Source: Pseudomonadota bacterium
Lineage (GTDB): Bacteria; Pseudomonadota; Alphaproteobacteria; Rhizobiales; JAKPQE01
Assembly (NCBI GenBank): GCA_029572955.1
Contig: JAKPQE010000179.1
Location: 1 to 64,000 of the forward strand
Direction: 5' to 3'
Length of the DNA: 64,000 nucleotides
The notes beneath the pieces were generated by a model that worked only from the letters and a program-made list of their open reading frames with translations, had not been told where the DNA came from and made no database searches. Below, in pieces: positions 26,102-36,044 of this stretch. Positions within the stretch are counted from its first letter, which is position 1. Every line of letters begins with the position of its first letter. Position numbers and translations under genes: made by a program.

Positions 26102-28864
26102 ATGCTTGAGAAGACCTATCAGCCTGCCTCGGTCGAGGGGCGGATCTATGAGGCTTGGGAAAAGGGCGGTGCCTTCCGTGCCGGCGCCGGCGCCGAGGCC
26201 GGCGCCGAGACCTATTGCATCGTCATTCCGCCGCCGAACGTCACCGGCTCGCTGCACATGGGCCACGCTCTCAACAACACGCTGCAGGACGTGCTGATCC
26301 GCTACGAGCGCATGCGCGGCAGCGACGTGCTCTGGCAGCCGGGCACCGACCATGCCGGCATCGCCACCCAGATGGTCGTCGAGCGCCAGCTTGCCGCCAA
26401 TGGCGAGCCGGGTCGCCGCGACATGGGCCGCGACGCCTTCGTCGAGCGCGTCTGGCAGTGGAAGGCCCAGTCGGGCGGCACCATCATCAACCAGCTGAAG
26501 CGCCTCGGCGCCTCCTGCGACTGGAGCCGCGAGCGCTTCACCATGGACGAGGGCCTTTCCGAGGCCGTCCTCGAGGTCTTCGTCAAGCTCTTCCACGAGG
26601 GGCTGATCTACAAGGACAAGCGCCTCGTCAACTGGGATCCGAAGTTCCACACCGCGATTTCCGACCTCGAGGTCCAGCAGGTCGAGGTCAAGGGCCATCT
26701 CTGGCACTTCAAATACCCGATCGAGGGCCAGCCGGGCCGCTTCATCACCGTCGCCACGACCCGGCCGGAGACGGTGCTCGGCGACACCGCCGTCGCCGTC
26801 CATCCGTCCGACGAGCGCTACAAGGACCTCGTCGGCAAGCATGTCGTGCTGCCGCTCGTCGGCCGCCGCATCCCGATCGTCGCCGACGATTACGCCGATC
26901 CCGAGACCGGCTCGGGCGCGGTCAAGATCACCCCGGCGCACGACTTCAACGACTTCGAGGTCGGCCGCCGCAACGATCTCGCCATGATCAGCGTTCTCGA
27001 CGCCGAGGCGGCGATGGACCTCGCCGGCAACGACGATTTCCTCAAGGGCGTCTCGCCGAGCGACGAACTCAACGAGACGCTGACCATGGACGGGCTCGAT
27101 CGCTTCACCGCCCGCAAGGTCGTCGTCGAGCGCATGGAGGCCCTCGGCCTCCTCGAGAAGATCGAGGACCACGTCCACATGGTCCCGCATGGCGACCGCT
27201 CCGGCGTCGTCATCGAGCCGTGGCTGACCGACCAGTGGTATGTCGACGCCAAGACGCTGGCCGAGCCGGCGATCGCCGCCGTCCGCGAGGGCCGCACCAC
27301 CTTCGTGCCGAAGAACTGGGAGCGCACCTATTTCGACTGGATGGAGAACATCCAGCCCTGGTGCGTCTCGCGCCAGCTCTGGTGGGGCCATCAGATCCCG
27401 GCCTGGTACGGGCCGGACGGCGCCGTCTTCGTCGCCCGCAGCGAGACCGAGGCCAAGGTCGAGGCCGAGAAGCACTTCAATCGCTCGGTCGAGGTCGTCT
27501 CGCGCGAGGAAGCGCTCGGCCGCTGGGTCAACGAGGGCATCGAGCCGGTCGCGCTCTATCGCGACGAGGACGTGCTCGACACCTGGTTCTCCTCGGCGCT
27601 GTGGCCGTTCTCGACCCTCGGCTGGCCGCACGAGACGGCCGAGCTCGAGCGCTACTACCAGACCGACGTGCTCGTCACCGGCTTCGACATCATCTTCTTC
27701 TGGGTCGCCCGGATGATGATGATGGGCCTCCATTTCATGAAGGAGGAGCCGTTCCACACGGTCTATATCCACGCTCTGGTCCGCGACGAGAAGGGCCAGA
27801 AGATGTCGAAGTCGAAGGGCAACGTCATCGATCCGCTCGAGCTGATCGAGGAATACGGCGCCGACGCCCTGCGCTTCACGCTCGTTGCCATGGCCGCGCA
27901 GGGCCGCGACATCAAGCTGTCGCCGGCCCGTGTCGCCGGCTACCGCAACTTCGCGACCAAGCTCTGGAACGCCGCGCGTTTCTGCGAGATGAACGGCTGC
28001 GTCCGCGTCGAGGGCTTCGACCCGCAGGCGGCCCGCGAAAGCCTCAACCGCTGGATCGTCGTCGAGGCCGACCGCACCGCCGACGCCGTCGCCGAGGCGC
28101 TCGCCGCCTACAAGTTCAACGAGGCGGCCGGCGCGCTCTATCGCTTCGTCTGGAACACCTTCTGCGACTGGTATCTGGAACTCGCCAAGCCCGCGCTCTC
28201 GGGCGAGGGCGGGCCGCAGAAGGACGAGACGCGGGCAACCGCCGCCTTCGTGCTCGACCGCATCCTCGTCATGCTGCACCCGTTCATGCCGTTCATCACC
28301 GAGGAGCTGTGGCGCCTCACCGGCGAGACCGGCCCGGCGCGCGCCGGCATGCTGGCGATGGTCGGCTGGCCGAAGGCCGCCGGCCTCGACACCGCCGCCG
28401 CCGACGAGATCAACTGGCTGGTCGACCTCATCACCCAGATCCGTTCGGTCCGGGCCGAGATGAACGTGCCGCCGGCGGTCCAGATTCCGCTCGTCGTCGC
28501 CGGTGCCGGCAGCGAGACGCGGATGCGCCTCGTCACCCACGATGCGGCTCTCAGCCGGCTGGCGCGGCTCGAATCCGTGACCGTCGTCGAGCAGGCCCCC
28601 GAGGGCGCGGTGCAGATCATGGTCGGCGAGGCGATCGCCTGCCTGCCGCTCGCCGACATCATCGACATCTCGGCCGAAAAGGCGCGCCTTGCCAAGGAGC
28701 TCGACAAGCTCGCCAAGGAAGTCGCCCGCATCGACGGCAAGCTCGGCAACGAGCAGTTCATCGCCAAGGCGCCGGAAGAGATCATCGAGGGCGAACGCGA
28801 AAAGCGCGACGAGGCCCTGGCCCGCCGCGCCAAGATCGAGGAAGCGCTCGCCCGCCTCGGCTGA
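26102..28864 (+). CDS. valS: Valyl-tRNA synthetase
   Basis: A 920-residue class I synthetase that charges tRNA-Val. The HIGH signature is HMGH (residues 52-55) after PPPNVTGS, and KMSKS occurs at 567-571. The CP1 editing domain (about 190-350, with [10 protein letters not shown] and [11 protein letters not shown]) removes misacylated threonine. The C-terminal coiled-coil arm ([20 protein letters not shown]) that contacts tRNA is intact. The length is normal for proteobacteria. A possible promoter lies just upstream, and a T-tracted terminator at 28923 ends the unit. The very long frames on the opposite strand are GC-driven shadows. Confidence 0.98.
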   Translation: MLEKTYQPASVEGRIYEAWEKGGAFRAGAGAEAGAETYCIVIPPPNVTGSLHMGHALNNTLQDVLIRYERMRGSDVLWQPGTDHAGIATQMVVERQLAANGEPGRRDMGRDAFVERVWQWKAQSGGTIINQLKRLGASCDWSRERFTMDEGLSEAVLEVFVKLFHEGLIYKDKRLVNWDPKFHTAISDLEVQQVEVKGHLWHFKYPIEGQPGRFITVATTRPETVLGDTAVAVHPSDERYKDLVGKHVVLPLVGRRIPIVADDYADPETGSGAVKITPAHDFNDFEVGRRNDLAMISVLDAEAAMDLAGNDDFLKGVSPSDELNETLTMDGLDRFTARKVVVERMEALGLLEKIEDHVHMVPHGDRSGVVIEPWLTDQWYVDAKTLAEPAIAAVREGRTTFVPKNWERTYFDWMENIQPWCVSRQLWWGHQIPAWYGPDGAVFVARSETEAKVEAEKHFNRSVEVVSREEALGRWVNEGIEPVALYRDEDVLDTWFSSALWPFSTLGWPHETAELERYYQTDVLVTGFDIIFFWVARMMMMGLHFMKEEPFHTVYIHALVRDEKGQKMSKSKGNVIDPLELIEEYGADALRFTLVAMAAQGRDIKLSPARVAGYRNFATKLWNAARFCEMNGCVRVEGFDPQAARESLNRWIVVEADRTADAVAEALAAYKFNEAAGALYRFVWNTFCDWYLELAKPALSGEGGPQKDETRATAAFVLDRILVMLHPFMPFITEELWRLTGETGPARAGMLAMVGWPKAAGLDTAAADEINWLVDLITQIRSVRAEMNVPPAVQIPLVVAGAGSETRMRLVTHDAALSRLARLESVTVVEQAPEGAVQIMVGEAIACLPLADIIDISAEKARLAKELDKLAKEVARIDGKLGNEQFIAKAPEEIIEGEREKRDEALARRAKIEEALARLG

Positions 28865-29218
28865 GCGCCGCGCCTGCCGGAAAGGGCAGGGCACGGCGCC
28901 GCGCTTTCGGGCGCGACGCTGGGGCGCGCATCGCGTGCCGTTTTTTCGACTTCCGCAGACCGCCGAAGCCGCTATGTTGCGGTTTCGCAACACAGGACCG
29001 AAAGCCTTTCGGCTATAGGTCCCGTGACCGCCACCTGCCGCGTTTCAGCCACACTTCCGCATGAGGTTCGATGGCGTCGGTTAGGTTCTGCCGCGGCGTT
29101 TCGATGCGGCTGGACCGGACGACGGAAGACCCTGCTGAACGTGTGGCAGCCGTGGCAGTCCGTAAGGATTGCGGGTCGTCGTCGAGCCGGACCCGGGAAC
29201 CAACCGAAGGGGAGCGTT
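28865..29218. other. Intergenic region upstream of ilvD
   Basis: 354 bp. It holds the valS terminator (28923-28946) and then two palindromes (28976-28991 and 28998-29012) that could fold in the ilvD leader. No small gene with a good ribosome site was seen, and no known riboswitch class was recognised. Confidence 0.5.
28923..28946 (+). terminator. Rho-independent terminator after valS
   Basis: GGCGCG-CATCG-CGTGCC (six pairs, one of them G-U) is followed by GTTTTTT. It lies about 60 bases after the valS stop codon. Confidence 0.65.
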
Positions 29219-30943
29219 ATGGACCTCAAGATCTACGACAAGTCGAAGCTGCCGAGCCGGCACGTCACCGAAGGGCCGCAGCGCGCTCCGCACCGGTCGT
29301 ATTACTATGCGATGGGTCTCGGTCAGGAAGAGATCCACCAGCCCTTCGTCGGCGTCGCCACCTGCTGGAACGAGGCCGCGCCCTGCAACATCTCGCTGAT
29401 GCGTCAGGCGCAGGCCGTCAAGAAGGGCGTCGCCGCCGCCAAGGGCACCCCGCGCGAGTTCACCACCATCACGGTGACCGACGGCATCGCCATGGGCCAC
29501 CAGGGCATGAAGGCCTCGCTCGCCTCGCGCGACGTCATCGCCGACAGCGTCGAGCTGACCATGCGCGGCCACTGCTACGACGCCCTCATCGGCCTTGCCG
29601 GCTGCGACAAGTCGCTGCCCGGCATGATGATGTCGATGGTCCGCCTCAACGTGCCCTCGATCTTCATCTATGGCGGCTCGATCCTGCCGGGCACCTTCAA
29701 GGGCCAGCAGGTCACCGTCCAGGACGTCTTCGAGGCGGTCGGCCGCCATTCGGTCGGCAACATGAGCGACGAGGACCTGCTCGAGCTCGAGCAGGCGGCC
29801 TGTCCCTCGGCCGGCGCTTGCGGCGCCCAGTTCACCGCCAACACCATGGCGACCGTTTCCGAGGCGATCGGCCTCGCGCTGCCCTATTCGGCCGGCGCCC
29901 CGGCGCCCTACGAGATCCGCGACCGGTTCTGCTTCGCCGCCGGCGAGGCGATCATGGACCTTCTCGACAAGAAGATCCGTCCGCGCGACATCGTCACCCG
30001 CAAGGCGCTCGAGAATGCCGCGACCGTCGTCGCCGCCTCGGGCGGCTCGACCAACGCCGCGCTGCACCTGCCGGCGATCGCCAACGAGGCCGGCATCGAC
30101 TTCGATCTCTTCGACGTTGCCGAGATCTTCAAAAAAACGCCGTATATTGCCGACCTCAAGCCGGGCGGACGCTATGTCGCCAAGGACATGTTCGAGGCCG
30201 GCGGTGTGCCGCTGCTCATGAAGACCCTGCTCGAGCACGGCTTCCTTCATGGCGATTGTATGACTGTTACTGGCCGTACAATTGCCGAAAACATGGAATA
30301 CGTGAAGTGGAACGCGGAGCAGGACGTCGTCCGGCCGGCCAACAATCCGATCACCAAGACCGGTGGCGTCGTCGGCCTGTCGGGCAATCTGGCTCCGGAT
30401 GGGGCGATCGTGAAGGTCGCGGGCATGACGAACCTGAAGTTTACCGGTCCTGCGCGATGCTTCGACTCTGAGGAAGAGTGCTTCGAGGCGGTCAGCAAGC
30501 GCGGCTACAAGGAAGGTGAGGTTCTGGTTATCCGTTACGAGGGTCCGCGCGGCGGTCCGGGCATGCGTGAAATGCTCGCCACCACGGCCGCCCTCTACGG
30601 CCAGGGCATGGGCGACAAGGTCGCGCTGATCACCGACGGCCGGTTCTCCGGCGCGACGCGCGGCTTCTGCATCGGCCATGTCGGGCCGGAAGCGGCCGTC
30701 TGCGGGCCGATCGCGCTGCTGCGCGATGGCGACATCATCGAGATCGACGCGGTCGAAGGCCGCCTCGAGGTCAAGGTCGACGCCGCCGAACTGGAGCGTC
30801 GCAAGAAGGATTGGGCACCGCGCGAGACCGGCTACGGCTCCGGTGCCCTGTGGAAATATGCTCAAGGGGTGGGCCCGGCCCGTTTCGGCGCGCTGACCCA
30901 TCCCGGAGCGAAGGCGGAAACACAGTGTTATGCGGACATATGA
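29219..30943 (+). CDS. ilvD: Dihydroxy-acid dehydratase (IlvD/Edd family)
   Basis: A 574-residue dehydratase of branched-chain amino-acid synthesis that converts dihydroxy-isovalerate and -methylvalerate to the 2-oxo acids. The Fe-S ligands line up with the family: C56 (APCN), C129 (AGCDKS, with the metal-bridging K131) and C201 ([14 protein letters not shown]). Length and motifs suit the shorter IlvD clade; sugar-acid dehydratases of the same family are a less likely alternative. The ATG at 29219 follows GGGGAGCG. The 3' end overlaps exoR by 14 bp. Around 30240-30545 codon choice shifts away from the G/C-ending norm of the neighbouring stretches. Confidence 0.93.
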   Translation: MDLKIYDKSKLPSRHVTEGPQRAPHRSYYYAMGLGQEEIHQPFVGVATCWNEAAPCNISLMRQAQAVKKGVAAAKGTPREFTTITVTDGIAMGHQGMKASLASRDVIADSVELTMRGHCYDALIGLAGCDKSLPGMMMSMVRLNVPSIFIYGGSILPGTFKGQQVTVQDVFEAVGRHSVGNMSDEDLLELEQAACPSAGACGAQFTANTMATVSEAIGLALPYSAGAPAPYEIRDRFCFAAGEAIMDLLDKKIRPRDIVTRKALENAATVVAASGGSTNAALHLPAIANEAGIDFDLFDVAEIFKKTPYIADLKPGGRYVAKDMFEAGGVPLLMKTLLEHGFLHGDCMTVTGRTIAENMEYVKWNAEQDVVRPANNPITKTGGVVGLSGNLAPDGAIVKVAGMTNLKFTGPARCFDSEEECFEAVSKRGYKEGEVLVIRYEGPRGGPGMREMLATTAALYGQGMGDKVALITDGRFSGATRGFCIGHVGPEAAVCGPIALLRDGDIIEIDAVEGRLEVKVDAAELERRKKDWAPRETGYGSGALWKYAQGVGPARFGALTHPGAKAETQCYADI

Positions 30944-31727
30944 GTTTCTGATCGGCGCGGTTCTGGCGACGGCTCTCGTCGTCGCCGGTCCGGCGCGGGC
31001 ATTCGACGGCAGCACTGCCACGTCCGACGACGTTGGCGAGCCGGATGCCCTGCGGATCGGAGCACGAGCCTATTTCTCGGGTGACAAGGTCGGGGCCCTC
31101 GAAGCCCTGCGTGTCGCCGCCGAGCAGGGCCATGCGGCCGCGCAGTGGAAACTCGGACGCATGTACGCCGAAGGCGACGGCGTGCCGGAGAACGACCAGA
31201 AGGCTTTCGAATATTTCAGCCAGGTCGCCAACGCGCACGCCGACGACAATCCGGCGAACCCGGAATCCCGCTACACCGCGAGCGCCTTCGTGGCGCTCGG
31301 CACCTACTACCTGCACGGCATCCGCGACAGCGCCGTCAAGCCGAACATCGATCGGGCCCGGCAGATGTACTCCTACGCCGCGTCCTACTTCGGCGATCCG
31401 GAGGCGCAGTTCAATCTCGCCCGGCTCTATCTCGAGGACGCGACCAGCGAGAGCGACCGGCTGCAGGCCGCCCGCTGGCTGAAGCTCGCCGCCCAGAAGG
31501 GCCATGTCCGCGCCCAGGCGCTGCTCGGCGAGCTGCTCTATTCGGGCGACGACCTGCCGCTGCACCGGCCGGAAATCGGCCTGATGTGGCTGACCATCGC
31601 CCGCGCCCGGGCCGAGGACGTCGATCGCGACTGGGTCGCCGCCAAGCAGGAAGAGGCCTTCGCCTCGGCGAGCGAGGACGAGCGCCGCACCGCCGTCGAT
31701 CTCGCCAACACCTGGCTCGACAAGTAA
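30930..31727 (+). CDS. exoR: ExoR-like periplasmic Sel1-repeat regulator
   Basis: A 265-residue protein with a Sec signal peptide (cleavage after PARA, residue 24) and several Sel1-like repeats; [20 protein letters not shown] and [11 protein letters not shown] are typical. Length, architecture and the position of the repeats match ExoR, the rhizobial periplasmic inhibitor of the ExoS sensor kinase that controls exopolysaccharide and motility through ChvI. ExoS/ChvI are not in this window, so the partner is inferred. The ATG lies inside the end of ilvD (14-bp overlap), so the two may share a transcript. The next gene, xthA, is convergent. Confidence 0.85.
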   Translation: MRTYEFLIGAVLATALVVAGPARAFDGSTATSDDVGEPDALRIGARAYFSGDKVGALEALRVAAEQGHAAAQWKLGRMYAEGDGVPENDQKAFEYFSQVANAHADDNPANPESRYTASAFVALGTYYLHGIRDSAVKPNIDRARQMYSYAASYFGDPEAQFNLARLYLEDATSESDRLQAARWLKLAAQKGHVRAQALLGELLYSGDDLPLHRPEIGLMWLTIARARAEDVDRDWVAAKQEEAFASASEDERRTAVDLANTWLDK

Positions 31728-31828
31728 TCCCGAAAACCGTGGATCAGGACCCGCCCGACGGCGCCGGATCGGCCCGTCGGCGGGCTCGCGTCGCCTGACT
31801 CCTCGAACCGGCCGCTGTGCCGGCCGGC

Positions 31829-32620
31829 TCAGCGCGCCGCGATGTCGAGCTCGACGATCAGCGGCACATGGTCGGACGGCCGCTCCCAGCCGCGCACGCG
31901 CTTGTCGATGACGACCGAGGCGAGGCGGTCGGCGGCCTGCGGCGACAGCAGCGCATGGTCGATGCGGATGCCGTTGTTCTTCTGCCAGGCGCCGGCCTGA
32001 TAGTCCCAGAAGGTATAGAGGTCGCCGGCATCGCTCGTCGCGCGCAGCGCGTCGACGAGGCCGAGGCCGAGGAGCCGGCGCCAGGCGGCGCGGCTCTCCG
32101 GCTGGAAGAGCGCGTCGTCGACCCAGGCCTCCGGCCGGCGCGCGTCGATCGGCTCGGGAATGATGTTGCAGTCGCCGGCGAGCACGAACGGCGTCTCCTC
32201 GGCGAGGAGCCCGCGCACATGCGCCTCGAGCCGCTCCATCCAGCCGAGCTTGTAGCTGAACTTCTCGGTGCCGAGCGGATTGCCGTTCGGGCAATAGAGC
32301 GAGGCGACGGTCAGGGCACCGTCGCGGGTCGAGATCGTCGCCGAGAGGAACCGCGCCTGCTCGTCGGTCTCGTCGCCCGGAAGGCGCGCCGAGGTTTCGT
32401 CGAACGGATGGCGCGACAGGATGGCGACGCCGTTGAAGCTCTTCTGGCCGTGCGTGGCGACATTGTAGCCGCGCTCGGCAAACAGGTGTTCCGGGAAGCC
32501 CTCGTCGACCGACTTGATTTCCTGCAGGCAGACGATGTCGGGGCGGACGTCGTCGAGCCAGGCGAGCAGTCCCTCGATCCGGGCCTTGATGCCGTTGACG
32601 TTCCAGGTCGCGATCTGCAT
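31829..32620 (-). CDS. xthA: Exodeoxyribonuclease III
   Basis: A 263-residue AP endonuclease / 3'-5' exonuclease of the EEP superfamily. The motifs are complete: IATWNVNGIKAR (Asn), CLQEIK (metal-binding Glu), YCPNGNP, LAGDCNIIPEP (Asp-x-Asn), NNGIRIDHALLS and the final SDHVPLIVEL (Asp-His pair). It cleaves abasic sites in base-excision repair. ATG 32620 gives the standard N-terminus. The exoR-xthA arrangement recurs in Rhizobiales. Confidence 0.96.
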   Translation of the reverse strand: MQIATWNVNGIKARIEGLLAWLDDVRPDIVCLQEIKSVDEGFPEHLFAERGYNVATHGQKSFNGVAILSRHPFDETSARLPGDETDEQARFLSATISTRDGALTVASLYCPNGNPLGTEKFSYKLGWMERLEAHVRGLLAEETPFVLAGDCNIIPEPIDARRPEAWVDDALFQPESRAAWRRLLGLGLVDALRATSDAGDLYTFWDYQAGAWQKNNGIRIDHALLSPQAADRLASVVIDKRVRGWERPSDHVPLIVELDIAAR

Positions 32621-32673
32621 GGCGGCTCGGGTCCTCGGGTTCTGGCGCGCCGCGCTGCCGCGGCCCGGCGCCG

Positions 32674-33750
32674 TCAGTTGCGGTCGGTGTCGACCGTGAG
32701 GCCGTTGCGGCTCGCCGCCGTCGGCTCCTGCGCCACCACCTCGACGTCGGCGTCGACGCCCGGCTCGACCGTGAAGTCGCGGTTGAAGGTCTCGCCCTCG
32801 TGGCGGGCGATGACGCTGTATTCGCCGGCCGCCAGCACGAAGCTCGGGAACGCGCCGACGCTTTCCTTGACGACGTCGCCGCCCGGGCTGAGGACCACCC
32901 AGGCGGTGTTGGCGAGGGCCTCGCCGCCGGCTTCCGAAACGAGCTTCAGCGTCACCTCGGCCGCCTTGTGGTAGATCGTCGCGTCGGTCAGCTTGCCGGC
33001 CTCGACCCTGATGTCGGCGCGCACGACCGCATTGGCCTCGCCGTATTTGCTGACGACGTGATAGGTGCCGGCATTCAGCCGCACGATGCGATTGTCCTTG
33101 GCGTTCGGCACCAGCAGGCGGCGGTCGCCGCCTTCCTCGTCGGCGCCGGAATAGACCTCGAAGACGAGCTGGTCGGAGCGGATCGGCTGGTCCTGCGAAA
33201 TCGCGCCGTGCAGGCGCAGGCCGCCGGCATTGACCACCACCACCTCGTCATGCGCCGCTTGGCCGACATCGATGCGCTTGGTGGCGCCGGCCGCGCCATA
33301 GGCGACGTGCACGAGGTAGGTGCCGGGCTTGAGGTCGAAGGTCGTCGGCCCGCCGGCCGCGGTGGCAAGGAGCGGCAGCTTGCCGGTGTCGTCGGTGGCA
33401 TCGCCGAACACCCGCCAGGCGAGGCCGGAGGGCACTTCCGGCCCGTCGGTGACGAGCTTGGCACGCATGGTGATGGCGACCGTGGCCTCGCCCGCCATTC
33501 CGGCGGCCGGCACGCCGGGCGTCAGCAGCGGCGGCGGGGTGAGTTTCGGGGCGTTTAGGTCGAGCGGCGCGAACTGCTTGTCGATCGCCTCGAGCGGCGC
33601 CGCACCCGGCGCCGGCAGCGGCAACGGGGTCTGCGCCATCGCCGGCAGAACCGAAACGAGGAGCGCGAACGCCATCGCCGCGACGGTCCGCAGCGGTTTC
33701 GAAGGTGCGCCGGACGATGCCTGCGACCGCCCGGGGCGGGTTGGCTGCAC
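32674..33750 (-). CDS. Secreted protein with three tandem beta-sandwich-like repeats (GTG start)
   Basis: A 358-residue protein with a signal peptide (hydrophobic core at about 24-37, cleavage near AMA-Q at 39) and a Pro-rich linker at 42-80. Three related segments of about 75-80 residues follow (about 93-172, 177-258 and 265-338). Each ends with a strand motif such as LKPGTYLVHVAYG, LNAGTYHVVSKYG or LAAGEYSVIARHEG. These look like Ig or carboxypeptidase-regulatory-type sandwiches acting in the periplasm. Start GTG 33750 is fixed by AAGGAGG nine bases upstream. Function not recognised; it lies 53 bp upstream of xthA, in the same direction. Confidence 0.8.
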   Translation of the reverse strand: MQPTRPGRSQASSGAPSKPLRTVAAMAFALLVSVLPAMAQTPLPLPAPGAAPLEAIDKQFAPLDLNAPKLTPPPLLTPGVPAAGMAGEATVAITMRAKLVTDGPEVPSGLAWRVFGDATDDTGKLPLLATAAGGPTTFDLKPGTYLVHVAYGAAGATKRIDVGQAAHDEVVVVNAGGLRLHGAISQDQPIRSDQLVFEVYSGADEEGGDRRLLVPNAKDNRIVRLNAGTYHVVSKYGEANAVVRADIRVEAGKLTDATIYHKAAEVTLKLVSEAGGEALANTAWVVLSPGGDVVKESVGAFPSFVLAAGEYSVIARHEGETFNRDFTVEPGVDADVEVVAQEPTAASRNGLTVDTDRN

Positions 33751-33935
33751 GCGGTTTGCCTCCTTCGTTCGAACTGCCCGCGCGCGCCGCCGAGCCGACG
33801 ACTCGCGCTTTTCACCATCGAAACGAAAACCATGGCGATTTCAAGCCCGGGCCGCGTTGACAATCGCATCAGGCTCGGGTCCCCTGTCCCCTGTTTTCGA
33901 AGAAACCGGCATTCCGCGACAATGGGTAGGACGAC

Positions 33936-34508
33936 ATGCCTGACGCATTGAAACTGCTGCTCACCCGCCGCACCATCCCGGCCAACCGGCTCGGCGAACC
34001 GGGCCCCAACGACGAGCAGGTCCGCAGTCTCATCGCGGCGGCGAGTCGCGTGCCCGACCACGGCAAGCTCGCCCCCTGGCGCTTCATCCTCTATGCCGGC
34101 GCCGATCGCCTTGCGGCCGGCAACCAGCTCTTCGATCTGTGGAAAAGCCGCAATCCGCAGGCCGACGAGAAGCTGCTCGCCCTCGTTCACGAGCGCCTCG
34201 TCGCCTCGCCGGTGGTCATCGCCGTCGTCTGCCACACCACGATCCATCCGAAGATCCCGGAATGGGAGCAGGTGCTGTCGGCCGCCGCCTCCACCATGAA
34301 CCTGATGCTCGCCGCGCACGCCATGGGCTTTGCCGCGCAGTGGCTCACCGACTGGTACTCCTACGACCAGGAGGCGCTCGACCTGCTCGGCGTCCGCGAG
34401 GGCGAGAAGGTCGTCGGCTTCATCCATGTCGGCACGCCGATGGAGCCGCCGAGCGACCGGCCGCGCCCGTCCTTCGAGGAAGTGGTGACGGTCTGGAAGG
34501 CCGACTGA
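33936..34508 (+). CDS. Nitroreductase family protein, YdjA-like
   Basis: A 190-residue FMN-binding protein of the small nitroreductase type. The N-terminal LLTRRTIPANRL and RVPDHGKLAPWRFIL, and the C-terminal GFIHVGTP, are conserved FMN/NAD(P)H contacts. A homodimer with two FMNs is expected. Substrates are typically nitroaromatics or quinones; nothing here specifies one. ATG 33936 opens the standard N-terminus. The gene is followed 40 bp later by a flavin-reductase-like gene in the same direction. Confidence 0.9.
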   Translation: MPDALKLLLTRRTIPANRLGEPGPNDEQVRSLIAAASRVPDHGKLAPWRFILYAGADRLAAGNQLFDLWKSRNPQADEKLLALVHERLVASPVVIAVVCHTTIHPKIPEWEQVLSAAASTMNLMLAAHAMGFAAQWLTDWYSYDQEALDLLGVREGEKVVGFIHVGTPMEPPSDRPRPSFEEVVTVWKAD

Positions 34509-34548
34509 CGGCAAGCCGGGCGCGGGGCGCGGGGAAGGGAGCAACGGC

Positions 34549-35154
34549 GTGTTCTACGAACCCGGTCGCGGCGATCACGGTCTGCCGCGCGATCCCTTCA
34601 AGGCCCTCGTCGCGCCGCGCCCGATCGGCTGGATCTCCACCGTCGATGCCGGGGGCCGGCCGAACCTTGCCCCCTACAGTTTCTTCAACGCTTTCGGCTC
34701 GCGCCCGCCGATCGTCGGCTTTTCGAGCGAGGGCGCCAAGCACTCCAAGGCGAATGCCGAGGCGACCGGTGCCTTCGTCTGCAACATGGCGACCTATGAG
34801 CTGCGCGAGGCGATGAACGCGACCTCGGCGCCGCTGCCCGCCGGCGCGAGCGAGTTCGCCTTCGCCGGTCTCGCCATGGCGCCGAGCCGGCTCGTCGCCG
34901 CGCCGCGTGTCGCCGCCTCGCCGGTCGCCCTCGAATGCCGCCATCTGCAGACCGTGGTACTGACCGACCTGTCGGGCGAGCCGTCCGGCGCCCATCTGGT
35001 TCTCGGCCAGGTGGTCGGCGTTCACATCGCCGACGAGATGATCGTCGACGGCTTCGTCGACCTGACGCGGCTGCGCCCGCTCGGCCGTCTCGGCTATCTC
35101 GACTATTGCGTCGTCGACAGCCTGATCTCGATCGAACGCCCGCCCGGCGCCTGA
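34549..35154 (+). CDS. Flavin reductase-like FMN-binding protein (GTG start)
   Basis: A 201-residue split-barrel flavoprotein. The family signature is PRPIGWISTVDAGGRPNLAP-YSFFNAF (residues about 24-51), followed by FNM-type motif NMATYELREAMNAT and the C-terminal GYLDYCVVD. Members bind FMN and reduce flavin or act on undefined substrates. GTG 34549 is backed by GGGAAGGGAGC upstream. It probably forms an operon with the nitroreductase. It is convergent with the CitE-like gene, five bases between stops. Confidence 0.88.
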   Translation: MFYEPGRGDHGLPRDPFKALVAPRPIGWISTVDAGGRPNLAPYSFFNAFGSRPPIVGFSSEGAKHSKANAEATGAFVCNMATYELREAMNATSAPLPAGASEFAFAGLAMAPSRLVAAPRVAASPVALECRHLQTVVLTDLSGEPSGAHLVLGQVVGVHIADEMIVDGFVDLTRLRPLGRLGYLDYCVVDSLISIERPPGA

Positions 35155-35159
35155 TCGGC

Positions 35160-36041
35160 TCAGGCGATCCCGGCGAGCCGCGCCCGCGCCAGCAGCCGCT
35201 CGGCCCGCCGCAGATGCGGCCGGTCGAGCATTTCGCCGTCGAGCCCGATGACGCCGGCATCGCCCGCCGCCGCGAAGGCGGCAACGATCGCCCGGGCCTT
35301 GTCGACCTCGGCCGCGCTCGGCGTGAACACCTCGTTGATCACCGCGACCTGTGCCGGGTGGATCGCCATTTTGCCCGTGAAGCCCTCGATCCGCGCTTCC
35401 TCGCATTCGCGCCTGAGGCCGGCCTCGTCGCGAAAGGCGGTGAAGACGGTGTCGATCGCCTGCACGCCGGCAGCCGCCGCGCCGAGGACCGAGAGCGTGC
35501 GGGCGAGCCGATAGGGATCGCGGAAACTGCCGTCGGCAAAGCGGTTCGCCTCGGCGCCGATGTCGGCGGAAAGGTCTTCCGCGCCCCAGGTGAGGCCGAC
35601 GAGACGGGCGCTCGCCGCACCATAGCTGCCGAGGTGGAAGACCGCGGCGGCGGTCTCGGTGGCGATCGCGACGATTTTGGTCGCGCCATCGGCGATGCCG
35701 GCCGCCGGCTCGCGCGCCGTCAGCTTGGCATCGAGCCGGGTGACATCGGCGCCGGAGCCCGATTTCGGCAGCATGATGCCGTCCGGCCGGGCGCCGAGAA
35801 CGGCGTCGAGGTCACCGTCGGTGAGGTCCGTGTCGAAGGCGTTGACCCGGACGTAGAGCAGCGGGTGCTTGTCGGCGCGGCGTGCCTCGGCGAGAAACGC
35901 CGCCGTCGTCGCGCGGGCCGCGACCTTGGCGCTCGCCGCGACCGAGTCCTCGAGGTCGACGATCAGGACGTCGGCGCCGCTGGAGAGGCCCTTGGCGAGC
36001 TTCTTTTCCGAATCGCCCGGAACGAAGAGAAGCGAGCGCAT
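35160..36041 (-). CDS. HpcH/HpaI (CitE-like) CoA-ester lyase
   Basis: A 293-residue TIM-barrel aldolase-lyase: RSLLFVPGDSEKKLAKGLSS, LIVDLEDSV (metal-binding Glu/Asp), YVRVNAFDT (Arg), IMLPKSGSGAD and GKMAIHPAQ are all family positions. It acts on (methyl)malyl-CoA-type or citramalyl-CoA-type thioesters; the precise substrate is not visible. It lies three bases after a MaoC hydratase, so the pair probably catalyses consecutive hydration and cleavage steps of a CoA thioester. A second, larger lyase of the same superfamily is encoded at 59029. Confidence 0.88.
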   Translation of the reverse strand: MRSLLFVPGDSEKKLAKGLSSGADVLIVDLEDSVAASAKVAARATTAAFLAEARRADKHPLLYVRVNAFDTDLTDGDLDAVLGARPDGIMLPKSGSGADVTRLDAKLTAREPAAGIADGATKIVAIATETAAAVFHLGSYGAASARLVGLTWGAEDLSADIGAEANRFADGSFRDPYRLARTLSVLGAAAAGVQAIDTVFTAFRDEAGLRRECEEARIEGFTGKMAIHPAQVAVINEVFTPSAAEVDKARAIVAAFAAAGDAGVIGLDGEMLDRPHLRRAERLLARARLAGIA

Positions 36042-36044
36042 CGG

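Noticed and set aside
25799-28993. A 1064-codon leftward frame antisense to valS
   Set aside because: The plus strand encodes complete valyl-tRNA synthetase motifs (HMGH, KMSKS); the antisense frame has no domain and is GC-driven.
31740-31810. Imperfect GC-rich inverted repeats between exoR and xthA
   Set aside because: Pairing is imperfect and there is no T-run, so a bidirectional terminator is possible but not supported enough to list.
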